From positions 496,001 to 560,000 of the forward strand of contig JAMYGW020000012.1 in NCBI GenBank assembly GCA_025617375.2: 64,000 bases of DNA, in the 5' to 3' direction. Below the pieces are notes generated by a model. That model saw only the letters and a program-made list of their open reading frames with translations. It had not been told where the DNA came from and made no database searches. The position numbers and the translations under genes were made by a program. Of the stretch, positions 1 through 13,539 are shown piece by piece. This stretch comes from Acarospora socialis (Eukaryota; Ascomycota; Lecanoromycetes; Acarosporales; Acarosporaceae). Within the stretch, counting starts at the first letter, position 1. Each line of letters begins with the position of its first letter.

Positions 1-2526
1 TATCAGATTGAAGATGAACAACAGAAACTCATAGCATTTCAATTTAGAAAACTGTCAGAACTCAAGAAAAGATATGAGATTCATAACAAGAAACTTCTTG
101 CAATAGTGAAAGCACTGCAAGAATGAAGATCTTATTTTGTAAAAACAGAAAAGTCAATTCAGATCTATACAGATCATAAGAATTTAAGAAACTTTGCAAC
201 AACTAAGCAGCTGAACTGCAGACAGATTCACTGAGCTGAATTATTAGCAGACTTTGAATTTCAGATTCATTACAAGAAGAATAATGAAAATGATAAAGTA
301 AATGTCTTGAGCAGACAATCTGATCATGAGAAAGTGAAATGAATTCACACTGAAATTCTAAGCAAAGATGATAAGAAAATTCTCACAAAAGAATTATCAA
401 CAATATACAAGATGAAGAATGCTTTCTTGTCAGATAAAGAACTCATTAAAATGTGTCATCACAGTAAAATTAAAGAACATCTGAGAGTCAAACACACAGA
501 AGATCTTGTGCAAAGAAGACACAACATTGACAATTTTAGAAATCAAATCATCAGAATAATTGCTATGTGCAACTTATGCTGAAGAAACAAGATTAGTTAA
601 GATAAGCAGTATAATGAGATAACACAACTGAATGCATCAGATGTATCATGAAAATCAGTTATTATGAACTTCATTATAAAGCTATCATCATCAAAGAATC
701 TGACATGAGAAGTGAGATTTGACAGCATACTAATTATAGTGAATAGATTAACTAAGTACATCATGTTCATTTCATTCAAAGAGATCATAACAGCATCAGT
801 ATTGATTTACATCATATTGCAAAAATTAATTAACAATCACAGACTATCAAAAGAGTTTATCATCAACAGAGACAAACTGTTCACAAGCAAGTTTTGAAAG
901 ACATTCACAGCAGAACTTGAGATAAAGCATAAGATGTTGACAGCATATCATTTACAGATAAACAGACAAAGCAAATGAATGAATCAAACAGTGAAAACAT
1001 ACTTGAAACACTATGTCAACAAAAATCAGAACAACTGAATACAACTGTTATTTATGACACAGTTCATGTACAACAACACAAGAAACAAAATCATGAAAAA
1101 AACATCTTTCTATGTGAATTATGATTACAACTCAGAGATATGATGAGATTCATGAGAACACAAATCACAAAGTCAACAAGCAATACTAGATATCAATGAA
1201 CTAAAGAAACTGCACTGAGACTTAACAGTACAAATTAAACAACAAACAGAATGAACAACAACAGCAGAATCATTTGAAGAGAGAGAAAAGATATACTTAA
1301 GAATGAACAACATATGCATTAAGAAAAAAAGCAAGAAGTTAGACAACAAGAGCATCAGATCATTCAAAATTAAATGAAATATCAAGAAACTAAGTTATGA
1401 GCTTGACTTACTCAAGAAAATGAGAATACACTCTGTATTTCACACATTCATGCTTCAACATTGCAATCAGTTCATATCACTTCAGATCATCAAAATATCT
1501 GTTGAACTCAATGAAGAATATAAGATCAAGAACATTTTAGAGAGAAGAATGATTAGAGAAAAAGCTCACTATTTTGTTAAATGAAAAGAATACAATATCT
1601 CAGAAAATACATGAGAATTCAAGAGAAACCTCAAGAACTGCATGAGAACACTTCAACATTTTAAGAAGAAAATAAAGAATTAGACTGTCAAAAGTCAGTC
1701 AGCATTGCATTAAACAGCTGAGAAAGAGTTTCAGACTGAGAATTTTTTTCATCATCATCATTATTGTCATTCATCTCTTTCAGCAAACAGAGAATCTTCT
1801 GTTTTGTGTGATCATGAATTTGATGCAAAGTTTTTTATAATTGAAAAAGTTTGACAAACAGACAGATCTGCTCTTTCTCTGTTTTTAGAATTTTGAACTT
1901 TAGTTGATTACAAACACAATTCAGTGATTTTTATGTCAGATCAACACAGAAACAACCACAACAAGTACACTCAACACACTTAATGTGTATATCAGAATTC
2001 ATTGCAATACAGAAGAAACTATGAGTGTGATAGTGCACACAAAAAATAGTGAAAGAGTGTCTGTAGAAGAGAATCTCTTTGATGACTCAAAGATGATTGT
2101 CAAACTCATAACTGATGAACAGTTTTTGAGACATAACTGATGATGAAACAACTTTACACTCTTGCTTATATAGACTCAGAGAACTAGCATCTAGAAGAAG
2201 AAAATGATGTTATAATCATACTGTAATTGATATGAGAACTGCATGCAGACTGTGCAGTTCTGAAATTAAACAATGAGCTAGATGTTGAGTTGATGCTCAG
2301 ACTGTTGTGTGCAACACTGAGAGTATTAAGTCAACTCTTTGAAAATCAAGTCTGTTCTATATAGTAGAATTGTTTTTCTTATGAAAATGATTGTGTTCAA
2401 ATTCTCATCTAGCAATAGAGTTACTATCTACTGATTTACCCAATCATACTATACAAATCATTATATCAACAAGCACAAACCTCTAACCCTAGCATATCTG
2501 AGACATCTCAAATTTAGAATATAACA
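1..2526 (+). mobile_element. Ty3/Gypsy chromovirus fossil A, 3' part
   Basis: This is the 3' portion of a Ty3/Gypsy LTR retrotransposon that enters from the left edge. In order it shows RNase H-like sequence (about 1-250), integrase (about 400-1,150), a chromodomain-like stretch (about 1,500-1,680, with residues like NEEYKIKNILERR), a non-pol tail, and the 3' LTR at 2,208-2,526. A chromodomain after integrase marks the chromovirus branch. It is heavily mutated and broken in many places, so an old copy. Its LTR interrupts the Copia fossil that lies to the right. Confidence 0.9.
2208..2526 (+). repeat. 3' LTR of Gypsy fossil A (319 bp)
   Basis: It begins TGTTATAATCATA and ends ATAACA, and shares the internal block around CTATATAGTAGA with all other Gypsy LTRs in the window. 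The 5' LTR is outside the window, so no target duplication can be checked. Confidence 0.8.
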
Positions 2527-5500
2527 AGATAATCATGTTAGAAAGCTCATATTCATAAAAAAGCTTCATATACATGATTTGATTGATAAAGTTATAAAGA
2601 AATATAATTGTTATGTTTATTTGCTCAGTTTCTAGATCAAAATGAGTTATTAAGATGAAGAGAGCTTTGTAGATTTGTAACTTGATGATAGATGCAAAAA
2701 TTTGATCATAGTTGATGTTGAATTGCTGTTTATAGTTCTTGATTACTCAGTGAATTTTATAATGACTAACTTGATCATGAGCATCACACTTAATTTTATA
2801 CATTCAGCATTCTTAAAGAACATACTGATCTGATGACACAGAAATTATTTTTTATATGTTGTTTTTCTTTAAAGAATGTATTTCATTCTTTATTACTTGC
2901 TTTCACTTCTCATATAGTGACAACTCAACAGCTTGTTTGTAGATAGAAGATTCAATAATATTGCTTGAAGAAATTGCAACATATATATACAAAAAGTATG
3001 CATCAAAGTCATCAAAGAAGTCAGAAAATTAAAAATTCTGAGATGAAGAGAACAAAGATAAGAACTTAAAGTGAAGAAAAAAATAATTAACTGTAATATT
3101 AAACAACATTAGTGAGAAAGATAGATAAACTTCAACAACTGAATACTGTATGAATGATATTAAGTTTCAATTTTTCATGTTAAATATGCTAAATCAAGAT
3201 ATATTCAATGAACAAGAGTCATTCAGATCAATATCTCAAAGATTTTAAAAACACTGTAACAGTAAAAATCACAACAGTGATATAGTTAATCTGAAAACTT
3301 TTTCTGAAGAGAAAGAAGATCACAACAATAAAGATGTGAATGAAGATAAAAAATTGAAAGAAAAATCAACAATATTAAATTTTTCTTTCTTGCTGTAGAT
3401 CTCTATGTTAATTATGTTTTCATAAATGTTAATATCTTTTTTCATAAAACAGTTATAAGTGATGAGAACACATTCTGATTTCAGATTTCAAATATAATAA
3501 ATAGAGTTACTGTTTATGTTTAAATAGTAATATTTAAGATTGTGATCATCAAATTTAACTTTTTGTGACATCATTTCTTAAAAATATATATTCAAGCAGT
3601 AATACTGAAAATGCAAAGACTTAAGAGATCAAAAACATTATCTGTTCATACTTTATAAAATATCATATTGAGTACACAAGTAGAAGATCAATTCTTTAAA
3701 TAAACAGCAGTTTGAATAACTTTCAATCAGAAATAAAACTTCAGATCAAAGTCTTTGAATATAATTTTAGTGAGTTCACAAATAATGCAATTCAGTCACT
3801 TTAAAACATTATTTTCTTCAGATGAATAAGATATAGTAAATTTTCATGTAATGTCATTAATGACAAGTCAGTTCTTCAGAACAAGATATTTGCACTTAAG
3901 ATTAATGTAAAAATGTTTTAAAGAATAATTAGAATAGTCTGTCTTCATTAAAGTAATGAAGTTCTTGATATGCTTGATCATTTTAATCTTGAATTTCATA
4001 AGAAATATTCAGATAAATTTGATAAAGTTGTTGATGAAGATAACAAATCACTTTAAATTGTCATAAGTGATGAGTATAATAGATCTAACAACATTCAAAT
4101 GAACAAGATCTAATGATTAAGTTACTTACTCAATGAAAGCATTGTAAAAACAACACATCTATTTAATCTTAATGCATAACTTACAGATATCTTAACATCT
4201 AGAAAGATTTTTAAGATCAATATCATCAATGATTTTAATCAGTTACTTGATATTGACATAATTTAAGTGACTCAATCAACAATGTCATGTTTTAAAAGAT
4301 ATCTTGAACTCTTTATTAATCACAAAAACATAAAACTGAAATATATTGTTAAGTTGTAATCAGAATAGACTTTTAACTTCAGATGCATATTCAATGATTT
4401 TGTTATTATGATGTAAGATGCAATTCTTTATGTTGAATATAATATTTTTAACTCATATACAAATATCAGAAATAAGATTTGCAGAGATAGTAAGAAAGTG
4501 TATAACATTATTGAGAATAATTTCTTGTATGTCTTCATCAGAACAAACTAGATATAAAGAAACTTTATTTTTTTCTATGATTTTAGCTGCTTCATTAGCT
4601 GTAAGAAGAAATCTATCAATAAATTTATAATTGATAAAAAACTTACATGTTGAGCACAAATAATCAGAGATCACTGTATTGACTACTTATATGCTTACAG
4701 TGCAAGACTTGATGACAAAAGTATGAAAATGAAGCTCAACAACATCATAAGCTTCAAAATAAAGCTCAAAAACATGAACTTTAGAATAAAACTTGATGAT
4801 ATAAGTATCAAAATGAAGTTTGTTGATATGAGTTTTAGAATGTAGCTTAATGATGTGAGTTATAAAGTTAAAAGTTGTGATGTCATTGTCATTAAACTTG
4901 AATAAAGTGAATAACTTAATCACTTTGTCTTTGCTCTTGCTCTTTTGTTTAGCAAACTTAGCTGTATTAAATTTCTTCTTCTTATAAAAATATTTAAAAA
5001 AACAATTATGCTTCTTATAATCAGTCTTTTTGCAGTGAATATAAAGAAGTAATAACATTAATTTGAAGTTCAATGTAAAAATCAAATTCAAATTCTTGTT
5101 TCAAAAGATCATGATCACTGAGATCTTGTTATTTTTCATTTTAATCTTATCAATAAGTTTGATGACAAGAGCATCAAAAATAAAAGTAACAACTCAAATA
5201 AATTGACATTTAATCATAATAAAAATACTGAAAGTAGAGCTCAGATTGTTAAGAAGAATTATGAGTATAATTCAGTTTGAAAAGATAGAATTTATCTTTT
5301 TCAAATATTGTGACAAAATCTTAAGCTAATCAACATAGTTCTTAATGAACTTAAAAGTGTCATAATGATAACTGAGAAGCATAGTGAATGTGAGATATTT
5401 AACATTAAATTCTTAAATCTTATACAACTTCTTCAGTTTTAATCACATCTGACAGACAGACAGATCTTAAATGAAGCTTTTAAAATTATTTTGACAAGAA

Positions 5501-5983
5501 AAAACTATAATAATGCATATTCTGTCATTTTTTCTACTTCAGATGATGTATTTTGACAAGAACTTTGAGTTCAGGTTGTTGACTGCTTCAGATGCAACAA
5601 TGAGTTCAAAGAAAGTGCTGAAAACAACAGTTCATAGATTTTTATTCATAAAAACAAATTTAATATTGATAATTCATGAGACATAGTTATCAGTGTCAGC
5701 AAGATGAGAAAAGTTGAAAGTGTTATTTAAGAAAATCATAATTATTTAAGTTGTTTCTGCAGAATGAACATCAAAATGTATAAATTATTGAAAAGATGAA
5801 AAAGAAAAACATTATTCAAGAATATTGAGACAACAACTCAAGAAAGTACACAGATAGACTATTGAGAAAGAATTGTTTGAGAAAGCACTCAGATAAACTA
5901 TTGAAATAAGAAAAGATGCTGTCAAAAATGACAACAGTGAGATTAATTGAAGACAAAAAAATGTTCTAAATAAGATAGAAAGT

Positions 5984-5996
5984 TAAGTTCATAATC
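5984..5996 (-). other. Copia-type primer binding site (copia-2)
   Basis: Directly abutting the LTR, read on the minus strand, is GATTATGAACTTA. It corresponds to the GGTTATGRGCCCA site of copia-type elements, which prime with a half-molecule of initiator Met tRNA, after transition mutations. Confidence 0.6.
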
Positions 5997-6180
5997 TGTT
6001 GAAATTGAAACATTTTTATTGTTTAATATTAGATGTTTTAATTATCTAGAAGACTAGAATACACAAAGTGAATAACTTATGATGTGTGATGACTAAACAA
6101 TTACATGATTAATGTGCTAGAACTGAAAATCTAACTCAGCATACAGTTAAGTGAGCTGTAACATGAGTCATATTTTAACA
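5997..6180 (-). repeat. 5' LTR of copia-2 (184 bp)
   Basis: On the plus strand it starts TGTTGAAAT and ends ATTTTAACA, near-perfect terminal inverted repeats typical of Copia LTRs. The copia primer site lies immediately inside. It differs in length and sequence from the 100-bp LTRs of copia-1. Confidence 0.65.
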
Positions 6181-6360
6181 AAATCTTTATCATTTGTGAA
6201 AGTTCTGAATCAATTGATACATAAATGCTGTTGTTATTGCAATATTTAGTGATTTTTACATATAATTTGCAGCAAAATCAACAAAAACTCATGTTGTGTT
6301 GCTGTTCTATTGTAAAAACACACTTTTATGATAATTACTCATGCAATTGCTCAAAGATAT
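6181..6360. other. AT-rich spacer between the two Copia LTRs
   Basis: About 180 bp of mutated sequence with no recognised coding. Its last five bases (6,356-6,360, GATAT) match the five bases after 44,037 and are read as a target-site duplication of copia-1. Confidence 0.5.
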
Positions 6361-6460
6361 TGTTGAAAATTGTTGATATTGTTGTTATTAAACTAAACAC
6401 TGTGTGCATTTTCTATGTAATACACTAAGACAGACAAGCAACTAAACTCAATTTTCAACA
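6361..6460 (-). repeat. Copia-1 LTR, left copy (3' LTR)
   Basis: It begins TGTTGAAAAT and ends ATTTTCAACA, giving perfect 10-bp terminal inverted repeats. It is exactly 100 bp like the right copy and more heavily transition-mutated than it. Confidence 0.8.
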
Positions 6461-6529
6461 TATTTTCTGAGTTTAAACATCATTGCTATCACTGTCAGAA
6501 AGATAAAAACAAACTATTAATATATTATT

Positions 6530-6660
6530 CATCAGTATCATTCACTGCATCATTTATCAGTATTGTTCATCAGTATTATTCACTAAAGTATTCTTCAGTA
6601 TTGTTCATCACATCATTTATCAGCATCATTCATCAACATTGTTTACTGTGTTGTTTATCA
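6530..6660. repeat. Degenerate short tandem repeat (CATCAGTATTGTT-like)
   Basis: About ten diverged units of 12-15 bp with the core TTCATCAGTATTG follow one another. The unit is consistent with a mutated minisatellite. Confidence 0.6.
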
Positions 6661-6710
6661 ATTAAAAATTTAAAGTTATAGAATCTCTATCTTTCTTCTT
6701 GCTGTTTTTA

Positions 6711-6845
6711 TTTCATTTTGTAACACTTTGTTGAGTCAAGAACAACAAGATTTATTTTATTTTGTAACTGTAATTGAGTCAAGAACAACAAGATTTGTTC
6801 TGTTTTATAACTGTAAATATGTTAAGAGCAGTAAGACAACAAGAT
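6711..6845. repeat. 43-bp tandem repeat, about three units
   Basis: The segment TGAGTCAAGAACAACAAGAT starts at 6,732 and again at 6,775, followed by a more diverged third unit. Flanking TTTTGTAACTGTAA-like sequence repeats in register. Confidence 0.7.
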
Positions 6846-7113
6846 AAAAGAATGTTAAAAATATATGTTACAGTTTTAACAGAGCTTATGTAAACTTTTA
6901 TAGAGAAAATATTAATGAAATATGTGTCTGAATAGATCTTAACTTTGTGATTTTACTATGTAGAGACTTTCATATTTAATTGCAAGACTGTTGTATCTTT
7001 GTATCTAGAATAATGACAGTAAGATAAATAAAATTAAAGTGATCATTAAATTAAGTTAAATCAGAAATCTTTGACTTGATCTGATCTGCAGATTAAGTCA
7101 AACTTAAAATTCT

Positions 7114-7140
7114 GACTCAACTTGATCTGCAAGTTGAGTC
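7114..7140. repeat. Perfect palindrome, 11-bp arms
   Basis: GACTCAACTTG, a 5-base loop, then CAAGTTGAGTC. It has survived in otherwise heavily mutated DNA and lies within a block that recurs near 43.7 kb. Confidence 0.8.
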
Positions 7141-7363
7141 AGAGTTAAGTCAGATTTTTCTTAATAATTTTACACTAGTTCTATATACATTAGAAGATTG
7201 ATTACTAAGATTCTATGTCATTTAGTCATAGTTGTGCATAGAATCATAATTGTTTGAGTGATGCATTAAAAAGATGTATTAAAAAGATGTGTTAAAAAAA
7301 AGTCTTAAACAAAAAGTACACATAATCTTCATTATATAGCTACAGACAATCTACTGATAGCAT

Positions 7364-7368
7364 TATTG
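7364..7368 (+). repeat. Target-site duplication TATTG (left of Gypsy I)
   Basis: This five-base flank does not match the other side of Gypsy I (CAATA, 13,540-13,544). It matches the reverse complement of the bases left of Gypsy IV (30,094-30,098). It is part of the evidence for the inversion. Confidence 0.65.
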
Positions 7369-7686
7369 TATTATGATTATATTTCAAGAAAAGTAACATG
7401 TCAAGAAGTATACTGAGTGAGATGTAATCAGAAGCATGAGACAATGAAATGTCAGATGTTTTCTTGTAAACATGTGTCTAAAGTACATTAGAACACTGAA
7501 ACATTGAGTGTGTCAGTGTGTCTGAATTCTATATAGTAGAATTGATTTTCTTATGAAATCAATTGTGTTCAACTTAAATAACAATCTAAGAGTTAAAGAT
7601 CAGAATCATTTCAGATCAGTCACTATATTAACAAGCACAAATTCTTAGCTTTACATATCTGAGAAAGCTCAGATTAAAATGTTACA
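7369..7686 (+). repeat. 5' LTR of Gypsy I (318 bp)
   Basis: It ends TGTTACA. It is the same length and type as 13,222-13,539 and as both LTRs of the inverted copy at 30-36 kb. Confidence 0.85.
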
Positions 7687-10600
7687 CTTTGAACACTCTT
7701 ATGATATAGTGAGTATGATGTCTGACACACAGAAAAATATCTTAATCTTGTTCTTAAATCAGACTTAAGTGAACTCATCTTTAACATTTACTTCAGATAG
7801 AACAGCAGCACAATCAGTAATGATGTCAGTTCAAGTTATACAATTATCTCTGAGTGCATCTAAGATACAGATACTGAATGTTTTTGATGAAGAATGAGAA
7901 AAGCTGCAAGTCTTTGTGACTAAACTCAATCTGTACATTGAATTCAATCAACTGAAGTTTCAAATTGATCAAGAAAAGATGTTGTTTGCAATAACTTATC
8001 TCATGAATGCAGTCTTCAATTGAGTTGATCTCAAACTGCATGAGTTTCTGAAAAAAGAGTATAAAGAATGCAATGTGAACATGAAGTTTATGTTTAATGA
8101 TTATGAACAGTTTAAAGAAGAGTTAAGAAAAGTCTTTGAAGTAATTAATGAGAAAAGAACAGCAAAAAAACAAGTTCATATCTTGCAACAGAGTGAATCA
8201 GTGACAGTATATGTCATCAAGTTTCAGTAGTTAGTAGTACTTATTAAATAAAATGATAAAGCACTCATCTATCAGTATTATTGTGAGTTAAGAAAGTTCA
8301 TTAAAGACAAGATAGTCTGAGCAGAATAATCAGACAATCTTCAGAAAATGATTGATCTGAGTATTAGTATTGACAGTTGTCAATGAGAATGATAGATGAA
8401 ACAAAAAAAATATTGAATGTCATCTATAATAAAAGATCAAGAAGAAAGCTTCTGACTGTGAATAAAGCAGTATATTTTATTAATAAGATATAGAGAAATG
8501 ATTTCTATAAATCTCAACATAATTAAGAAGTACTGTCAGAAGTCATAAAAGACTAAATAAATAAAGTTTGAATGTCAATCAGAGCAGTTCACTAAGTCTT
8601 AGATAACATTATGAAACAAAATGTAAATGTATTACAACTGTAAAAAATCTGAACATCTTGCTTGAGAGTGCAACAGATCTTGAATAAAAAAAAAGAATAT
8701 TGCAGCAACAGTTAAGAAGAATACATGTATAATGCATGATGTTCTCAACTAAACAGTCTGCTACAATGACATATGTAGAGTACATATAAGTGCAAAAAAT
8801 AGAGTCAAATAATATTCTCAGAAATTGTATAAAGACATAAGAGATAAATATGACACAATGAGTTGATCAATCTACAAGAAAGAATTAACTACTCTTACAA
8901 GAAAATATATCAAGAAGAATGTTCTTGATGTCAAGATTAAAGAGACTGATACTTAAGAAACTCAAATAGAAAAAAACTACAGCAATAACATCTGACAGAC
9001 ACTGAATTTGAATGTAAATCAGAAAAAAAATCAACAAATAAAAAGTCAATATGAGACTGAAGAAAGCATATCAGCATTTAAAAAATCAACATAAGATGTT
9101 GAAGAAAGATAAGCTTCAGTTTAAAAAGCAAGAGCTTGAGCAAGAAGTACAAGCTTGAGAACAAAAAGCACAATGCAAAGATACAAAAAAGTAAAAAACA
9201 TATGATCAGCTAGAGAAGCTGATGATAGCTGTTAAAGACAAATGTCTCAACAATGACAATGCAGTATTGCTGAAATCTCTTGTTTGAAAGACAAAGAGTC
9301 ACAAGATTAAAATACATTTATATGAGAAGTATATCACACAGAATAAAGACAGATGAATCTTCAGCAGAGAATATATATTACTTAAATTTCTGCAAAGAGT
9401 AAAAGTCTTTGAGAGTCAGTTGTAGATGAAGTATGATCAGTATAAATTCTAATTACACTCAGAAAAATACATTGAGCAGTACAGTCTAAAGTATGTGAAT
9501 CTTATGATCAAAAGAAAATCAAAATGATTTTAAGAGCTTTGAAGATGAGCTGAAAAATCAAGTAAATCAAAAAATAAAAGATTTTCTTGACAAGACTAGA
9601 GATCAAGAAGCTAGTGATGTCTCAAAGAAACAACAGTGATCATTAAATATAAATCATAATTAAGATCAACAAACATCAGATCAATGCATTGATGAATTTT
9701 GAAGTGAATGATAACATTATAAACTGTAAAGTGATTAATATGTTGAAACTGATGACACAGTGAGTGCACTGTTCATTCAACATATGAATGACAAATGAAA
9801 TCATAAAAAGAATTGAAGAGAAAATCTGTGTGAAAGTCTCAATTCTTGAAAATTCACAAGAGATAATCTTTAATATTATGAAATCAATCAGATATGATGC
9901 AATGCTAAGAATGTCTTGACTACATGAGAGAAATTCAAAGATTGATTGAGTTACAAAAAAAATATACACAATCAAAGATGCATACAAGATTTCTGAACAA
10001 TCAGAGATGAGCTTATCAGAATATAAGTCATGAAATCATAAAATACTGCTATTGAAGAGAAAATAATCTAAGTAAATATCATTATACTCAATGAGCAAGA
10101 ATAAGCTCAAGAAAGTCAGAACTTATCTTGACAAGAATCTCAAAAAAGAATTTATAAAATCATTAAAGTCATCAGCAGAATACTCAATTCTGTTTGTATC
10201 AAAGAAGAATGACAAGAAATGACTATGTGTCAATTATAAACAACTCAACAAAATAACTCATTGAAACAGTTATTTTCTATCATTGATAGAAGAGTTACAA
10301 GATCAGTTAGATAAGACTAAGTAATTCACAAGCTTAAATCTTAAAAAGATCTACTATCAAGTCAGAATAAAGAAAGATAAAAAGTGAAAGACAGCATTCT
10401 GAATGTGATATGAGCATTATAAGTACATTGTCATGTTATTTGAGCTAAAAAATGCTCTCACTATCTTTCAGAAATTAATCAATAACATATTAAAAGAATA
10501 TCTTGATGATTTTGTGATCACATATCTCAATAATATTCTGATATATTTAGAAGATCTTAAAAAGCACTGCAAGTATGTGCAGAAAATATTAGTCAGACTT

Positions 10601-13221
10601 AATGAGAAAGTTCTGTACATGAAAAAGTCAAAAAGCAGATTTAAGATCAAGAAAGTTAAGTTTTTAAATTATGTAATTCAATCTGAACAAATCAAAAAGA
10701 ATTTAAAAAAAACAGAAGCAGTCAGAAACTGATTAACATCAAAATGAATCAAGAAAGTACAGGTCTTTCTAGAATTAATGAATTATTATTGAAAATTTGT
10801 ATCAAATTATGCAAGAATTGCAAAATCACTAACACATTTGACACACAAAAGTAAAAAATAACATTGAAATAAGAAGCAAAAGAATGTGTTTTACATATTA
10901 AAGAGAAGTTTTAGTGAAATGACACATCTGAGAATACTCAATTCAGTATGTAAGAAGACATTGAAAATCAATGCTTCAGATTTCACAGTAAACACATATT
11001 TATATCAGATTGAGAAAGAACAGCAGAAACTCATAACATATCAATTTAGAAAACTATCAGAACTCAAGAAAAGATATGAGATTCATGACAAAGAATTATT
11101 TGCAATAGTGAAGACACTGCAAGATTGAAGATCTTATCTTGCAAAAACAAACAAGTCAATTCAGATTTATACAGATCACAAGAATTTGAGAAACTTTGTA
11201 ATGACAAAGTAACTCAATTAATGACAGATTCATTGAGCAAAACAGTTGACAGACTATGAATTTCAAATATATTACAAGAAAAATAATGAGAATAATGAAA
11301 CAGATGTCTTGAGCAGACAATTTGATCATGAAAATGTACAAATGATATATGTCAGAATTTTAAGTGAAGATGACAAAGAGATTCTTACAAAGAATTTAAC
11401 AACAATGCATAAGATAAAACAAGCTTTCTTAACAGATGTAAAACTCATCAAAATGTATTATTACAACAGAATTAAAGAACATTTAGAGATCAAATGCACT
11501 GAGAACTTAGTGTGAAGAAGATACAACATTAATGATTTTAGAAATTGAGTTATTAAGATGATTGCTGTGTGTGACTCATGTCAAAGAAATAAGATTAATT
11601 AAGATAGACAATATGATGAAATAACACAACTAAATGCATTGAATGCATCATGAAAGTCAGTTACTATGAACTTCATTATAAAACTATCATCATTGAAGAA
11701 TTCAGCATGAAAGATGAAATTCAATAATATATTGATTATAGTGAACAGATTAATCAAGTACACAATGTTCATTTCATTCAAGAAAACTGCAACAGCATCA
11801 GTATTAATATACATTATACTGCAAGAATTGATTAGCAATCATGAACTATTAAAAGAATTTATTATCAACAGAAACAAACTGTTTACAAACAAGTTTTGAA
11901 AAACACTTACAGCAGAACTCAGAATAAAGCATAAGATATTAACAGTATATCATTTACAGATAAATGAACAAAGTGAGTGAATGAATTAAACAGTGAAAAC
12001 ATACTTGAAACACTATGTCAACAAAAATCAGAATAACTAAGTACAACTATTGTTAACAGTACAGTTTGCATACAACAGTGTGAAGAATGAAATCACAAGA
12101 AAAACATCTTTCTATATGAACTATGACTATAATCTGAAGATATAACAAGATTTTAAAAAACATGAATTACAGAGTCAAAAAGTAATTTTGAGTATTGCTT
12201 AGATGAAGAAACTGCATCAAGATTTAATGAAATGAATTGAACAACAGATGAAACAAGTAACAAAGACAAAATCATTTAAAGAAGAAGAGAAGATATATTT
12301 AAGAACAAATAACATAAAAACAAAGAAAAAAAGCAAGAAGTTGAAAAGCAAGAGCATTGAATCATTCAGAATTATATGAAATATTAAGAGATTGAGCTAT
12401 GAGTTAAACTTATTCAAGAAAATGAGAATACACTCAGTATTTCATGCATTCATGCTACAGCACTGCAATCAGTTCATATTACTTTAAGTCACTGAAATAT
12501 CTGTCAAACTCAATGAAGAATATAAAGTTAAGAACATTTTGAGAAGAAGAATGATTAGTGAAAAAGCTCACTATCTCATGAAATAAAAAGATCATGATAT
12601 CTCAAAAAATATCTGAAAATCTAAGAACAATCTCAAGAACTGCATGAGAACACTTCAATATTTTAAGAAAAAAGATCAATATCAGTTCAGAAGAAAAGAA
12701 ATATTGTATTGATTAATTGTAATAATGATTGAGAATTTTCATTCTCTGTCTCATCATTATCATCAGTAAGCTCTTAAGTGAGATACTTCACTTTGATGTC
12801 TATTAAAACTTTTAATTATTTTAACATTTTTCACAAACAAGCAATTTTAACTAGAAGCACAGAAAGTTGTTTATGAAGAATTTGAAAAAGTTCACTCTCA
12901 ATTCTAGAATGAATAGACTCAAGAAAGTTAAGAGAAAGATTGATGCAGAAATGATCTCAGTGTATACATTCAGCACATTTTGCTGACTTTAAGAAGTCAA
13001 ATAACAATAAAGAATTAAATGACATTATTATGCAGAAGAAATCAATGTTCAGACAATAATTACAAAAAATGAGTGTGAAATCTTCTTTACAGAATATGAT
13101 ATCAGTAAGATGAAGACAATTTTTAAATTTTGAATGCATCATCAGTGAATGATGAACAATGCAGATATATACTTTTGCTTAAATAAACTTTAAAAACTAG
13201 CATCTAGAAAGAAAAGAATGA

Positions 13222-13539
13222 TGTTATGATTATATTTTAAGAAAAATAACATATCAAAAAATATATTGAATAAGACATAATCAGAGACACAGAACAATGA
13301 AATGTTAAATATTTTCTTGTAAATATGTATTTAAAACACATCAGAATGCTGAAACATCAGATGTGTCAGTATGTCTGAATTCTATATAGTAGAATTAATT
13401 CTCTTATGAAATTAATTATATTTAACTTAAATAACAATTTAAGAGTTAAAGATCAGAATCATTTCAGATCAGTCACTATATCAATAAGTACAAACTCTTA
13501 GCTTTACATATCTGAGAAAGCTCAGATTAAAATGTTACA
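13222..13539 (+). repeat. 3' LTR of Gypsy I (318 bp)
   Basis: It begins TGTTATGATTATA and ends TGTTACA. It is followed directly by CAATA and then by mid-gag sequence of another Gypsy element. Confidence 0.85.

Larger units (their letters stand above)
2527..6180 (-). mobile_element. Ty1/Copia fossil (copia-2), cut by Gypsy A
   Basis: A minus-strand Ty1/Copia element. From its 5' end: LTR (5,997-6,180), a copia-type primer site abutting it (5,984-5,996), gag with a zinc-knuckle-like CKKTDYKKHNC near 5,010-5,040, a retroviral-type protease region with a TAN-like motif and an NVIH..NLIS-like end (about 4,450-4,690), integrase core resembling the Copia consensus (about 3,780-4,100), and the start of an RVT_2 reverse transcriptase (about 2,540-2,830). 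The domain order PR-IN-RT identifies Copia rather than Gypsy. It stops at 2,527 where Gypsy A begins; the remainder presumably lies left of the window. It is very degraded and old. Confidence 0.85.
6461..7363. other. Internal copia-1 remnant with satellite-like repeats
   Basis: No gene recognised. It holds a degenerate run of TTCATCAGTATTG-like units (about 6,530-6,660), a 43-bp tandem repeat (about 6,711-6,845), and a block around 7,076-7,160 related to 43,684-43,800, including a perfect 11-bp-arm palindrome at 7,114-7,140. Confidence 0.5.
7369..13539 (+). mobile_element. Ty3/Gypsy chromovirus fossil I (6,171 bp)
   Basis: A full-length-looking but multiply broken chromovirus with both 318-bp LTRs (7,369-7,686 and 13,222-13,539). 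Parts in order: gag from about 7,718 with a CCHC knuckle near 8,630-8,680, protease region, reverse transcriptase with a YLDDF motif (about 10,050-10,730), RNase H (about 10,900-11,240), integrase (about 11,400-12,150), chromodomain (about 12,500-12,670), and an antisense accessory reading frame (about 12,710-13,160) before the 3' LTR. Its two flanks do not match each other but match those of Gypsy IV crosswise, so it is probably one product of recombination between two copies. Confidence 0.92.

Noticed and set aside
4418-4674. Overlapping 70-codon frames on both strands as possible small genes
   Set aside because: The minus-strand frame matches the protease region of the Copia fossil; the plus frame is its shadow.
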